Notes under the pieces: model-generated
Told to the model about the DNA's origin: nothing
The model's input: the letters and a program-made list of their open reading frames with translations, nothing else
The model's database searches: none
Made by a program: the position numbers and the translations under genes
From: Alteromonas macleodii
Lineage (GTDB): Bacteria > Pseudomonadota > Gammaproteobacteria > Enterobacterales > Alteromonadaceae
Reading direction: 5' to 3'
DNA: 64,000 bases
NCBI RefSeq assembly: GCF_903772925.1
Contig: NZ_LR812090.1
Span: 1,508,333 to 1,572,332, forward strand
Part shown: positions 7,213-16,074 of the stretch, piece after piece
How positions within the stretch are numbered: position 1 is the first letter of the stretch
How the letters are laid out: every line of letters starts with the position of its first letter

Positions 7213-9570
7213 TTAGCGATCTTCTAATCGATTATAATCGAGCAGGCCGCCTTCAATAGGGTAGTGCTCGCTAGACCACTGAATCAATTTGTCGCTAAAA
7301 GCCCAAAAATTAGGGTTTGTTCGGCGCATAGCGACATTGTCGAGCAAAGCTTGGTAATCAGCTTCACTCTTAATTGTCTTCAGCTTTTCTATCGACGCAG
7401 TGACGTCAGAAGCGTTGATATACCAAAACGCATCAGGATAGCTACCCAAAAGTCCATGCACCAGAGTAATTGAGTCTTTAGATGGCTCGCGATTTTCCTC
7501 TTCTTCGAACAGACTGTTCACATTGTAGTGGGCACTGTTCCTAAGGGCAGTAAATACATCAATGTTATCTGAGTTTTGGTCATCTTTTACCACAATTATG
7601 GTCGTTTCAGGCATCAGCGTGGCTTGCTGGGCAGGGATCGAGTTTAAACTCGCTAGCACTTCGTACTGCTCGGTGGATAACAAGCGTTTATTATATGTTG
7701 AGACTTGCGGCTGAACTTTAGCTAAGTGCTTCGATAGCAACTGGTAGAGTTCTTTTTGCGGGCGTTCTGTTTCAAATGTTATGCCCGTAGGCTGTTCGAA
7801 ACTATTAAAATCGCCCTCTAGATAGTCAGTGAGTTCGGGGCTAGCCTTTTGATACCATTTGTCTAAGAGTTCCTGACGAGATGGCGGGGGGAGCAGGTTG
7901 AGGAAGTTCGACTCGCCTTCCATACGCAAGAAGTCCATATATAAACGGGTCATTAGCTGGTGCCCATAGTTACCGTAAACATCAAAGCCGGCTACCAGTA
8001 AGTAGTGAATACGTTCTAATAAGGCGTAGTCAATAATCCAAGCTGTTTTAGTAGGCTTCCCCACCATTCCTTTCGCTACAGTGGCATTATCGAAGTGGCG
8101 GAATACGGTTAAGCTGGCATTGGTATTGTTGCCGTCACCATCCCAAATACTTGATACGTTTAGGTGCTCTCCGTTTTCAAACTCGCTATTTAGAAAAGCC
8201 GCTCTTGCACGCATATAGTCGCCTTGGCGTTTTGCATACCTTGCCCAATTTATCGCTAGCGCAGAGCTGTCTTTTTCAGCAGGAAGGTGAAGGTTTTTCT
8301 TTTGCGAAGCGTAAAACGCATTCACTTTTTCAGAAGCTGCAATGTCTGGGTCGACAAAGAACACCCAAAATCGGTCATTAATTACGTTTAGCGCGACTTG
8401 TCCTCGGCACACCGGCCCTTTGATATAACCCATAATGGTGTTTTGAGCGCGCTCAAGCATAAATCGGTAACGGCTTTTTACAGGCAGCAAAGTAAAAGCC
8501 GTTAATGGATTGGCTGCTATTTCGGGTTCGTACGAAGGCAAGGTTTCGACAGAAAATTCAGCTTCGACAAACCAAGATTGCCATTTATCTAAAAGGTTCT
8601 GATTAATAGCGTATGCTTGGTGGGTTTTGCTCACGATTGTGGAATGCACAGGCTGCAAGCGATAATAGACGCGCTCGACCTTGGGGTCGTCGAAGGGGCG
8701 GCGAGTGGCAATAATATCTAACGCTTGCCCTGGTGGGGTTCGCGAGCGCACTAGATTAAAAAACTGAGGCGTTTTTCCTTTTTCTGAGATACCTTCGAAG
8801 TAGAGGTGAGACGTAAACAAGTGCTCGTAAATATAACGTGCGGAAAGCTGCATCTTGTTACTATCGCCATTTAGCCACGCTTCTAAGTCAGTTGCTTTCT
8901 CATTAAGTTCTTGTGAGAGCATTTTGGGCGAAGGTAAAGGTGCACCATGGGTTAACCATTGAATAAGCGTAGTATGTTCAGAATCTGACAGCGCCGGTAG
9001 GGCGTAGGGCATGCCCCCTAGAGGCTGGTCAGCTATATATTCCCTCATTTCATCTATGGTTGGGCACTGGTTTTGTCTGCTCAAACTTATATCCAAGCTC
9101 TCATCTAAATGGGTAGTATTGGGCAGAGGGTGCTGTTTTTTTAGCAAAAGCATTTGCGCTAGCACCGAGGATTGGGTTGGCGAGGCGTTAGTATCGTCTT
9201 TTGTTGGCAATACATCGAAAAAGCCACGCTCGCGCCATCCATTAACGCCGTGAGCGTCGAGAAACATTCTATTTGGTTGTGCTGCAGTGAGTCGCGTGCC
9301 TTCATACACCTTTTCTTTATTAGCACCTCTTGCTATACCTTCTGGGGAAGACATTTTTAGTTGGCATGGCGCATCGTAACAGGCGTGGCATACCACGCAG
9401 CGTTGCGTTAAAACGGGGTTTACTTGTCTGGTAAAGAAATCGTCGGGCAAACTTTCCATGACGGGCATGGCATCACTTGAGGAAAGTAAAGGTGCATCAG
9501 GTTTCGGCCATTGCCAGACCGCTAAAGCGATAATCGCGATAAGCAATGAAGTGATACCGAATTTTTTCAT
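7213..9570 (-). CDS. cti: Fatty acid cis/trans isomerase (periplasmic, c-type haem)
   Basis: Cti converts cis to trans unsaturated fatty acids in membrane phospholipids without a double-bond shift, stiffening the membrane under solvent or heat stress (family knowledge from Pseudomonas and Vibrio). From the ATG at 9570 the protein has 785 residues. It begins with a signal anchor, KKFGITSLLIAIIALAVW, and the covalent haem site CVVCH (Cys58, Cys61, His62) follows near the start of the mature part. The rest is the large conserved Cti domain, including TAWIIDYALLERIHYLLVAG and the region around NPNFWAFSDKL. A longer frame begins at an ATG at 9612. Neither start has a good ribosome-binding site, and I chose 9570 because it places the signal peptide at the N-terminus. 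Confidence 0.9.
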   Translation of the reverse strand: MKKFGITSLLIAIIALAVWQWPKPDAPLLSSSDAMPVMESLPDDFFTRQVNPVLTQRCVVCHACYDAPCQLKMSSPEGIARGANKEKVYEGTRLTAAQPNRMFLDAHGVNGWRERGFFDVLPTKDDTNASPTQSSVLAQMLLLKKQHPLPNTTHLDESLDISLSRQNQCPTIDEMREYIADQPLGGMPYALPALSDSEHTTLIQWLTHGAPLPSPKMLSQELNEKATDLEAWLNGDSNKMQLSARYIYEHLFTSHLYFEGISEKGKTPQFFNLVRSRTPPGQALDIIATRRPFDDPKVERVYYRLQPVHSTIVSKTHQAYAINQNLLDKWQSWFVEAEFSVETLPSYEPEIAANPLTAFTLLPVKSRYRFMLERAQNTIMGYIKGPVCRGQVALNVINDRFWVFFVDPDIAASEKVNAFYASQKKNLHLPAEKDSSALAINWARYAKRQGDYMRARAAFLNSEFENGEHLNVSSIWDGDGNNTNASLTVFRHFDNATVAKGMVGKPTKTAWIIDYALLERIHYLLVAGFDVYGNYGHQLMTRLYMDFLRMEGESNFLNLLPPPSRQELLDKWYQKASPELTDYLEGDFNSFEQPTGITFETERPQKELYQLLSKHLAKVQPQVSTYNKRLLSTEQYEVLASLNSIPAQQATLMPETTIIVVKDDQNSDNIDVFTALRNSAHYNVNSLFEEEENREPSKDSITLVHGLLGSYPDAFWYINASDVTASIEKLKTIKSEADYQALLDNVAMRRTNPNFWAFSDKLIQWSSEHYPIEGGLLDYNRLEDR

Positions 9571-9850
9571 AGTGTTAGTCCAGAAGAGAGTCTCGACCAG
9601 TCTATCACTCATTTCATTTAAGGTGATGGTATAAATGCTGAAAGCTCGTCACTTCGCTCTAGTATTTACCCTCACTCAATCCTTCTTCGGCGAAGTATTT
9701 ACTCATTAATAAGTTGCGCAGGCAGTAGTGCGCTCTCGTTTTACACCTTAAGATGAAACAAAGAGTGAAAAAATAACATTATTTTTACACATTCATTGCT
9801 TTAGGCATGTCGGAAGGTATGCTGGAGAAAAGCAATCAAAGGAGGGAAGC

Positions 9851-11011
9851 ATGTCTTATCAAATTATTTTGCCTAGAGTGATGCATATAGGGAAGGGCGC
9901 GAGTCGTCGGGTGGCTGAAACGCTTAAAGGCCTTAACTGTCGCAAACCGTTATTGGTTACCGATAAGATGATGGTTGAATTGGGATACAGCGCTGCCATA
10001 GTGCAAGCGCTAAAAGAGGCTGAAATTAACGCAGATGTGTTTTCAGATACGGTGCCAGAGCCAACAGTAAATTCGATTAACCGAGGTGTGGATGCATTTA
10101 AAGCCAACGATTATGACAGCATTATCGCCTTAGGTGGTGGAAGCCCTATCGATAGCGCAAAAGCCATAGCCATTTTGGGTAAATACGGCGGCGAAATGCG
10201 AGACTACAAATTCCCTCGAGTTGTCGATGAGCCGGGAGTGCCTATTATCGCTATTCCCACAACGGCGGGCACTGGCTCTGAAGCAACGCGATTCACTATT
10301 ATTACTGACGAAAACACCACAGAGAAAATGTTGTGTGTTGGTCTAGGGTTTATGCCAACGGCAGCACTCGTCGATTATTCGTTAACCCAAAGCTTGCCTG
10401 CACGCGTTACCGCCGATACTGGCATTGATGCACTCACCCACGCTATTGAAGCGTTTGTAAGCCGCAAAGCCAATCTATACAGCGACGCCCAGGCACTATC
10501 GGCTATGGCGTTAATTGCGCCTAAACTACGTACTGTATTTGCAGATCCAACAAATGAAACGGCTAGAGAATCAATGATGCTGGGCTCAACGCTTGCGGGT
10601 ATTGCTTTTTCAAACGCATCAGTGGCCCTTGTTCATGGTATGAGTCGACCTATCGGCGCTGCGTTTCATGTCCCTCACGGTTTATCGAATGCCATGTTAT
10701 TGCCTGCGGTTACCGCCTTTTCAATTCCAAGTTCACCAGTGCGCTATGCACAATGTGCCCGCGCGATGGGGGTCGCTACGCAAAGTGACTCAGATGATGT
10801 GGCGAATCAAAAGCTTATCAATGAGTTAAAAGCACTTAATGCCGATTTACAAGTGCCCACGCCAGCCGAGTTCGGAATTGATAAAGAAACGTTTTTTGCT
10901 TCGACCTCAACAATGGCTGAGCAAGCTTTGGCATCTGGCTCTCCCGGCAATAACCCCCGCGTACCCACTATTGAAGAAATGGTCGCCATCTATGTCTCAC
11001 TTTGGGAATAG
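9851..11011 (+). CDS. Iron-containing alcohol dehydrogenase
   Basis: This NAD(P)-linked group III alcohol dehydrogenase has 386 residues, the usual length. The nucleotide-binding motif GGGSPIDSAKA is at 95-105, the PTTAGTGSEAT loop at 136-146, and the metal ligands are Asp193, His197, His262 and His276. All are present, so it should be active. The substrate cannot be fixed from sequence. Relatives act on lactaldehyde, 1,3-propanediol, butanol or 4-hydroxybutyrate. A strong AAAGGAGGG precedes the ATG. It stands next to, and convergent with, the hydroxybutyrate operon, which makes a short-chain hydroxyacid or alcohol substrate attractive but unproven. Confidence 0.88.
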   Translation: MSYQIILPRVMHIGKGASRRVAETLKGLNCRKPLLVTDKMMVELGYSAAIVQALKEAEINADVFSDTVPEPTVNSINRGVDAFKANDYDSIIALGGGSPIDSAKAIAILGKYGGEMRDYKFPRVVDEPGVPIIAIPTTAGTGSEATRFTIITDENTTEKMLCVGLGFMPTAALVDYSLTQSLPARVTADTGIDALTHAIEAFVSRKANLYSDAQALSAMALIAPKLRTVFADPTNETARESMMLGSTLAGIAFSNASVALVHGMSRPIGAAFHVPHGLSNAMLLPAVTAFSIPSSPVRYAQCARAMGVATQSDSDDVANQKLINELKALNADLQVPTPAEFGIDKETFFASTSTMAEQALASGSPGNNPRVPTIEEMVAIYVSLWE

Positions 11012-11119
11012 TCTTTTTGCTAGATGATAAAACGAAAAAAGACTGCGCCATGCAGTCTTTTCAACACGGAGAGAAACACACTACAACCACCAATAGTAAA
11101 GTGTTATAACCACAATCAA

Positions 11120-11887
11120 CTACCTGGCCGTCCAACCCCCGTCGAGCACCATGGTTTGCCCAGTAATATTGCGAGCACTAGGCGACATTAAGAAACTCGC
11201 GGTATCTGCAAGTTCCTTAACGCTTACGAATTGTTTTTTGGGCATGGGTTCTAACATGATTTTTGTTATTACCTCTTCCTCGGTGAGGTTATTCTCTTTC
11301 GCCTGTGCTGTAATTTGTTGTTCTACCAAAGGGGTTTTAACATACGCAGGGCAGAGGGTGTTAATTGTCACATCACAGTCACCCGTTTCAAGCGCAATGG
11401 TTTTTGCAAACCCCAATAGCCCATGCTTTGCTGCTACATAAGCAGACTTATATGGCGAGGCAACCAAAGAGTGGATAGAGCCTACATTAATAATACGTCC
11501 GTAGTTTTGCTGTCGCATTGCCGGCAAAAAAGCTTGGGTTAACAGAGCAGGGCCAACCAGCATTATGTTTATTAGCTGCTGCCACTTATCTGCAGGGAAG
11601 TCCTCTATACGAGAAACGTGCTGTATACCTGCGTTGTTGATTAATACATCGACGGTAAGATTTCCTAATGCCTCTGGCAGTGCGGCAACTTGCTCTGCAT
11701 TGCAGACATCTACAGCAACGGCACTCGCCGAACTGTCTAAATGTGCAAGCTTGGTCACAGCGTCTCTCGCCGCCTGCTCATTTATATCAGCGATGATCAC
11801 TTGATGGCCTTGTTTCAGCATTGACTCGGCAATGCCAAAGCCAATGCCGCTTGCGCCGCCTGTGATAAATATGGTGCGCTTATTCAT
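11120..11887 (-). CDS. SDR dehydrogenase, probable 3-hydroxybutyrate dehydrogenase
   Basis: This short-chain dehydrogenase/reductase has 255 residues from ATG 11887, which has GGGAG 6-7 bases upstream. An in-frame ATG at 11923 lacks such a site. The Rossmann motif TGGASGIGFGIA is at the N-terminus. NNAGIQ and the catalytic Ser, Tyr and Lys (GSIHSL, then YVAAK) follow. The motifs HVSRIEDFP, LCPAYVKTPLVE and a C-terminal VLDGGWTAR are like D-3-hydroxybutyrate dehydrogenases, which oxidise 3-hydroxybutyrate to acetoacetate with NAD. The gene overlaps the end of the depolymerase gene by 8 bp and ends a four-gene operon. Substrate assignment rests on both sequence resemblance and context. Confidence 0.83.
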   Translation of the reverse strand: MNKRTIFITGGASGIGFGIAESMLKQGHQVIIADINEQAARDAVTKLAHLDSSASAVAVDVCNAEQVAALPEALGNLTVDVLINNAGIQHVSRIEDFPADKWQQLINIMLVGPALLTQAFLPAMRQQNYGRIINVGSIHSLVASPYKSAYVAAKHGLLGFAKTIALETGDCDVTINTLCPAYVKTPLVEQQITAQAKENNLTEEEVITKIMLEPMPKKQFVSVKELADTASFLMSPSARNITGQTMVLDGGWTAR

Positions 11888-12956
11888 TGATACTCCCTGG
11901 GACGTTAATTGATGAAGGTTCACTATTTAATGAAAACAACAGCTTTTTCACCGCCCTTATTTGCGCGCCGTCTCTGTTCGCATAATCGCTAGACGCATAC
12001 CCCCACCAATCCCAGCAGCCCTGTGGATTTAACGGCATAAACAGCGACTTTTTCGCTTGTGGGTACAGCACAACAATATTGTTGTCATCAGCCCATTCAT
12101 TTAGCCCTGTTTCGGTGGTGTAGGCATCGCCTACGGCATCGGCATACTGATTACAGCCATGAAAGCTAATATGGGCTCTGCAGGGCTCGCCCTGTGCGCA
12201 GCTTGCCGGAACATAAACAAAGCCCTCGCTTGCTAGTGTTTTGGCGTCGCTACCGGCCGCGTTTTGCTGATCTACTGAATGCAGTTTTCCTGACAGTTCC
12301 TCGTCAGGAGTTGAAAGCTCTTCAAAAAGGTGGGAAAGCATGGCGCCTGCCGCATCGTAGTCGCAGTTTCCAATGAAGGGGCTTTCTGATTTCATGCAGT
12401 TCACGCCGTTATTTTCTGTGGGAAACAGGTGCGCCATGGGTTTATCGTTAACGTAGGTAATATTTGGCGTGTCTGTCCACAATTTGTATTGCTCAAATAA
12501 CAAATCGCTTACTTGTGCAATTACTCTTGTGTCTTGTGTGCCGTGGAAGAGCCAGACTTTTGCGTCTTTCATATTTGAAAGCGAGGCGATTTTTCCTTCA
12601 GCTTCATACTGCGCGGCTTTTTTGTTTAACGCTTCAAGGTCTATCTCTCCCTCTACCCTGTTCACGCATTGTGCGAGGGCGGTGGTTATATCACCTTTTG
12701 CACAAAAGTAGGGGCCGCCAGCAATGACACCAACGCCTTTCACCCAGTCGCTATGTGCTAGTTGAAATTGTGTTGCCATGTAACCGCCTGAGGACAAGCC
12801 AGAAACGGTGACATTCTCTAAATCGAGGGTAAGCGAAGGAACATCACCCTGCGCTGATGCATCTGCGCTGAAACTTGGCGAACTAAAGCTAAGCGCGCTA
12901 ACGCTTAATAAAGAAAGCCACATTGCGCGGCGTAAAAAGGGTTTAGGTTTCATCAT
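11880..12956 (-). CDS. Exported poly(3-hydroxybutyrate) depolymerase
   Basis: This 358-residue alpha/beta hydrolase of the PHB depolymerase type cleaves poly- or oligo-3-hydroxybutyrate. A signal peptide occupies about residues 1-30 (RRAMWLSLLSVSALSFSS, cleavage near SFSA). The lipase box GLSSG puts the nucleophile at Ser55, unusually early in the mature protein, as in the short catalytic-domain depolymerases. KVWLFHGTQDTRV and HISFHGCNQY follow, and several cysteine pairs suggest a periplasmic or secreted location. There is no separate substrate-binding or linker domain. The ATG overlaps the stop of the preceding hydrolase (TAATG), so translation is probably coupled. An action on soluble oligomers instead of granules is possible. 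Confidence 0.85.
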   Translation of the reverse strand: MMKPKPFLRRAMWLSLLSVSALSFSSPSFSADASAQGDVPSLTLDLENVTVSGLSSGGYMATQFQLAHSDWVKGVGVIAGGPYFCAKGDITTALAQCVNRVEGEIDLEALNKKAAQYEAEGKIASLSNMKDAKVWLFHGTQDTRVIAQVSDLLFEQYKLWTDTPNITYVNDKPMAHLFPTENNGVNCMKSESPFIGNCDYDAAGAMLSHLFEELSTPDEELSGKLHSVDQQNAAGSDAKTLASEGFVYVPASCAQGEPCRAHISFHGCNQYADAVGDAYTTETGLNEWADDNNIVVLYPQAKKSLFMPLNPQGCWDWWGYASSDYANRDGAQIRAVKKLLFSLNSEPSSINVPGSINE

Positions 12957-14314
12957 TACAATGCTGCCTTATCATTTTCTAAAAATTGGCGAATGGCCTC
13001 GGCTTGAGCGGATATGTTAGTCACTCCTTCTAAATGCCCTAATTTGCCATCTAGCGTAACTAATGTGCTGTCGATATCAGTTGAAATAAGCGCTTGGTGT
13101 GCACCTTGCGATAAGTAAGGCATAAGAAGCAAATCAGTTTTGGCTGGAATAAACAGTGTTTCTGCTTCGATAGACGCCAACCCTTGTTTTAGGCTGCCTT
13201 TATGCCCGGCAACAAAAAGCTGGCAAGCGCGTACTAGGTATAAAAGGTGGTTGGCATCCATTTTTTGAGCGCGAGCTTCTGCTCGTTCGCGAAGCCAGCT
13301 TACAATACTGTGTGACTGGCGTATATCATTAAGCGGCGCCGATTCAACATTTTTAAAATCCAATGTGTTGCCCTGTTCATTAAAAAACGAGGGTGTAAGA
13401 GCGTTTTGCGTAATGAGCATAAGCGATGCAGCTAGGCCATCAAGGGGCGCTTTCTGTTTTGTGTAATTACCATTGTTCCAGTTTTTATCAAGCGTTATTG
13501 GCGTTGCCCAGTGCTCTAGTGCTGCGGTGGTCCAGGCGTCGCTTTGACCTGCTCCGATAACTGAAATCATACGTTCAACCCAGTCGGGGTAAGCGCTCGC
13601 CCAATCTATAGCCTGCATAGAGCCCATAGAAGGTCCAATAACTGCGTACAGTTTGCTAATACCTAAGCTTTCAAGAAGTGCTTTTTGAACATTTACAAAG
13701 TCACGTATGGTGACAACGGGAAAGTCCAGTCCATAAGGTTTTCCCGTGTCTGGATTAATTGATGCTGGGCCTGTGGTTATTATCTTTGGGTCGTAAGCAT
13801 TCAAGTTGACCAGTGTGTCAACGCTAATTACATAAAAGCGATCTGTATCAATGGCTTTCCCGGGGCCTATAATACTATCCCAGTATCCTCCCGCTGAATC
13901 GTTTTCGTTATATTTTCCCGCCGCATGAGAAGAGCCTGAAAAATAATGAGTTATAAGAATTACATTACTTTTGGTGTCGTCTAGAGTTCCGTATGCCTCC
14001 CAACCTACTTTTACATTTTTAATCTGTTTGCCACCAAAGGTTGTAAAGTAAGGCATTTCAAATATCTGCTTTTCTACTATCAGCGATTCTTTTTGCTCAA
14101 TCTCACTCGCCGTTACCTGACAATGAAACGTTACGAGAAGCGACGCAAGCAACCCGAGCAGGGCGCGTGACTTCCTAGCAAAGTGTAGGGCTACCAGCTT
14201 AAGTGAAGTCACATATTTTTGTACCGCCAATACGCATGGCTCTTTTAACCGCCGGTTATTATGCTCGCTTCCTATCATCATTAGTTTTGGAGTACACCTA
14301 ATTTTCCAGTTCAT
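12956..14314 (-). CDS. Exported MetX/homoserine O-acetyltransferase-like alpha/beta hydrolase
   Basis: The 452-residue protein has the alpha/beta hydrolase fold of the homoserine O-acetyltransferase group: VGWEAYGTLDDTKSNVILITHYFSGSSHAAG, then the nucleophile elbow GPSMGS with Ser229, and the Asp/His end GHLEGV. True MetX enzymes are cytosolic. This one has a basic stretch followed by a hydrophobic segment (about 47-65) and a likely cleavage near VTAS, so it should be exported. In this operon it more likely hydrolyses an ester, perhaps a hydroxyacid oligomer, than makes O-acetylhomoserine. The N-terminal 45 residues before the signal are suspicious, so the real start may be an internal GTG or TTG. 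A weak GAGGG precedes the ATG used here. Confidence 0.72.
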   Translation of the reverse strand: MNWKIRCTPKLMMIGSEHNNRRLKEPCVLAVQKYVTSLKLVALHFARKSRALLGLLASLLVTFHCQVTASEIEQKESLIVEKQIFEMPYFTTFGGKQIKNVKVGWEAYGTLDDTKSNVILITHYFSGSSHAAGKYNENDSAGGYWDSIIGPGKAIDTDRFYVISVDTLVNLNAYDPKIITTGPASINPDTGKPYGLDFPVVTIRDFVNVQKALLESLGISKLYAVIGPSMGSMQAIDWASAYPDWVERMISVIGAGQSDAWTTAALEHWATPITLDKNWNNGNYTKQKAPLDGLAASLMLITQNALTPSFFNEQGNTLDFKNVESAPLNDIRQSHSIVSWLRERAEARAQKMDANHLLYLVRACQLFVAGHKGSLKQGLASIEAETLFIPAKTDLLLMPYLSQGAHQALISTDIDSTLVTLDGKLGHLEGVTNISAQAEAIRQFLENDKAAL

Positions 14315-14378
14315 TTTCTTTAACCCTCAATCCTTTTTAACAGCGCTGACTTCCTTCAACAGAGCCTGTATGTAAAGT

Positions 14379-14414
14379 GGCTTTGGCTTTGGCTTTGGCT
14401 TTGGCTCTGGCTCT
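14379..14414. repeat. Hexanucleotide tandem repeat (GGCTTT)4(GGCTCT)2
   Basis: Six direct hexamer units lie between the permease stop and the hydrolase start, about 65-100 bp upstream of the hydrolase ATG. Four are GGCTTT and two are GGCTCT. Short perfect units such as these can change copy number by slippage. Since the array is not inside a reading frame, any effect would be on spacing or RNA structure between the two genes. Confidence 0.9.
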
Positions 14415-14462
14415 ATCAGCGCTTACCCTTGCGCAGTTTCGTTTTTATTAGCTAAGCCCATG

Positions 14463-15758
14463 CTACATAAAGCTAAACAAACCAATTGCCATTGCTAATC
14501 CAATCATGGGTACCACTACAGTCAGTGCACCCACGGCCCAATACGCTGCCTGATGGGTTTCGTTGCAGATGGCCCGTATGGTGGTCACTACGTAGCCATT
14601 ATGGGGTAAGGAATCCAGTGCACCTGAAGATATAGATACAATTCTGTGCAGCTGTTCTGGTTCAACGCCCTGGTCAAGATAATGCGGGCCCACTAAGGGC
14701 AGTGCGATAGCTTGTCCGCCTGATGCGCTGCCAGTTAACCCTGCAATTACGCTTACTGCAATGGCGGCGCCAATCAGTTCGTTACCGGGAATTTGGGTCA
14801 TAAGCGCTACCGTTGTTTGAAACGCTTCGGTGTTTTTTGCAATAGACCCAAACCCTACAACAGCGGCAGTGTTACCTATGGCAATTAACGCACCAGTCGT
14901 GCCCGCATTTATGGCAACTGGCAAACTGTGAAAATGCTTGTAATTAATAGCCAGCAAACACAGTACGCCGCCGCCTAACGCAAGAATAAGGGCAAGTTGA
15001 GCAAGCTCTTCATGGAATAAAAATGAAATGACTAGTACAACCACCAAGGGCACGATGCCGGTAAGCGGGTGGGGTAACGCTCGGTCTCGCACTTCAGGGT
15101 CGCTTGCTCTGGCCTCAAACTTCTCGCCGTTGTTTACCGCTTTTTTAATCATTTTGGCCAGCCACCAGTAGCCAAAACATGCCATGAAAATGGCGACGAT
15201 AAGGCTGACTTCCCATGCAGCAAAAGGTGAGGTGCCTAAATACTTTATAGGTATCCAGTTTTGAATTTCAGGAGAGCCCGCCGACGTCATAGTAAATGTT
15301 ACCGACCCAAACGCCATGGCTGCCGGAATAAAACGGCGTGGCAAGTTGGCATCTTTAAACAAGCTTACCGCCATTGGATAGACGGAAAACGCCACAACGA
15401 ACACGCTGACACCGCCGTAGGTCAAAATAGCGCAAGCTAGCACAACAGCTAACACAGCGCGCTTATAACCAATTTTGGTAATGATCCAGCGAGAAACAGC
15501 GTCTGCAGCCCCAGTGTCTTCCATGAATTTACCGAATAATGCGCCAAGTAAAAACATAAAAAACCAAGAAGCAATGAAGCCTGAGAAACCGCTCATATAG
15601 GTTTGAACAAAATTCACGTCACCAGTAAAAACGCCGATATTATTGGTGATGGCAACTACAAGCGCACACAAAGGTGCAGCAATAAAGAGGTTCATCCCGC
15701 GTATTGTCAAAACAATAAGCAACAACAGACCGCCTACTAAGCCAATCATACTTAACAT
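14463..15758 (-). CDS. GntP-family permease, probable hydroxybutyrate/organic acid importer
   Basis: This inner-membrane transporter of 431 residues has about 12 hydrophobic segments spread over its length. The family features FMFLLGALFGKFMEDTGAADAVSRWII, GSAGGQAIALPL-like TGSASGGQAIALPL and SISSGALDSLPHNGYVVTTI are characteristic of GntP carriers, which move gluconate, hydroxybutyrate or related acids with protons. The sequence of the last motif resembles D-beta-hydroxybutyrate permeases, and the gene heads an operon with a PHB depolymerase and a 3-hydroxybutyrate dehydrogenase-like enzyme. The substrate is therefore inferred. AAGGA precedes the ATG at 15758. Confidence 0.85.
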   Translation of the reverse strand: MLSMIGLVGGLLLLIVLTIRGMNLFIAAPLCALVVAITNNIGVFTGDVNFVQTYMSGFSGFIASWFFMFLLGALFGKFMEDTGAADAVSRWIITKIGYKRAVLAVVLACAILTYGGVSVFVVAFSVYPMAVSLFKDANLPRRFIPAAMAFGSVTFTMTSAGSPEIQNWIPIKYLGTSPFAAWEVSLIVAIFMACFGYWWLAKMIKKAVNNGEKFEARASDPEVRDRALPHPLTGIVPLVVVLVISFLFHEELAQLALILALGGGVLCLLAINYKHFHSLPVAINAGTTGALIAIGNTAAVVGFGSIAKNTEAFQTTVALMTQIPGNELIGAAIAVSVIAGLTGSASGGQAIALPLVGPHYLDQGVEPEQLHRIVSISSGALDSLPHNGYVVTTIRAICNETHQAAYWAVGALTVVVPMIGLAMAIGLFSFM

Positions 15759-16074
15759 AGTTAATATTCCTTAAAAAATCTGTGACCGCAGATGATCCGA
15801 AACAGTTAAGTCGATTAAAGACTTGCCCACACACTAAAACCACAAAGTGTATGCAAATCAGATAAAAAGCATTCATAACAGACCTAGAGTTTGACGTTAC
15901 TTTTATCAAAATCCCATAGTACGATGGTACTACATACTATTAACAATTAATTAACTAAAGTGGTTTTGACCGTAGGCAATACATCCGACAGTGACGTAAG
16001 CCTATTGATCTTTGAAGTTTTGAAGTACAGCGAAGACCAACAGGCCCTAGAACTTAGAATAACAAGGACTCACT
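15759..16074. promoter_or_regulatory. Divergent promoter region with a 16-bp palindrome
   Basis: This 316-bp region separates the GntP operon (minus) from the TonB-dependent receptor (plus) and holds no gene. At 15917-15932 lies the perfect-armed inverted repeat TAGTAC-GATG-GTACTA, followed by AT-rich sequence. Its position between two divergent units makes it a good candidate operator. The LuxR-type response regulator at 18655 is the nearest likely ligand, which is inference. Confidence 0.6.

Noticed and set aside
9859-10107. Minus-strand gene inside the alcohol dehydrogenase
   Set aside because: It is fully covered by a well-supported gene, has no ribosome-binding site and no recognisable protein character. 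Many similar antisense frames were dropped for the same reason.
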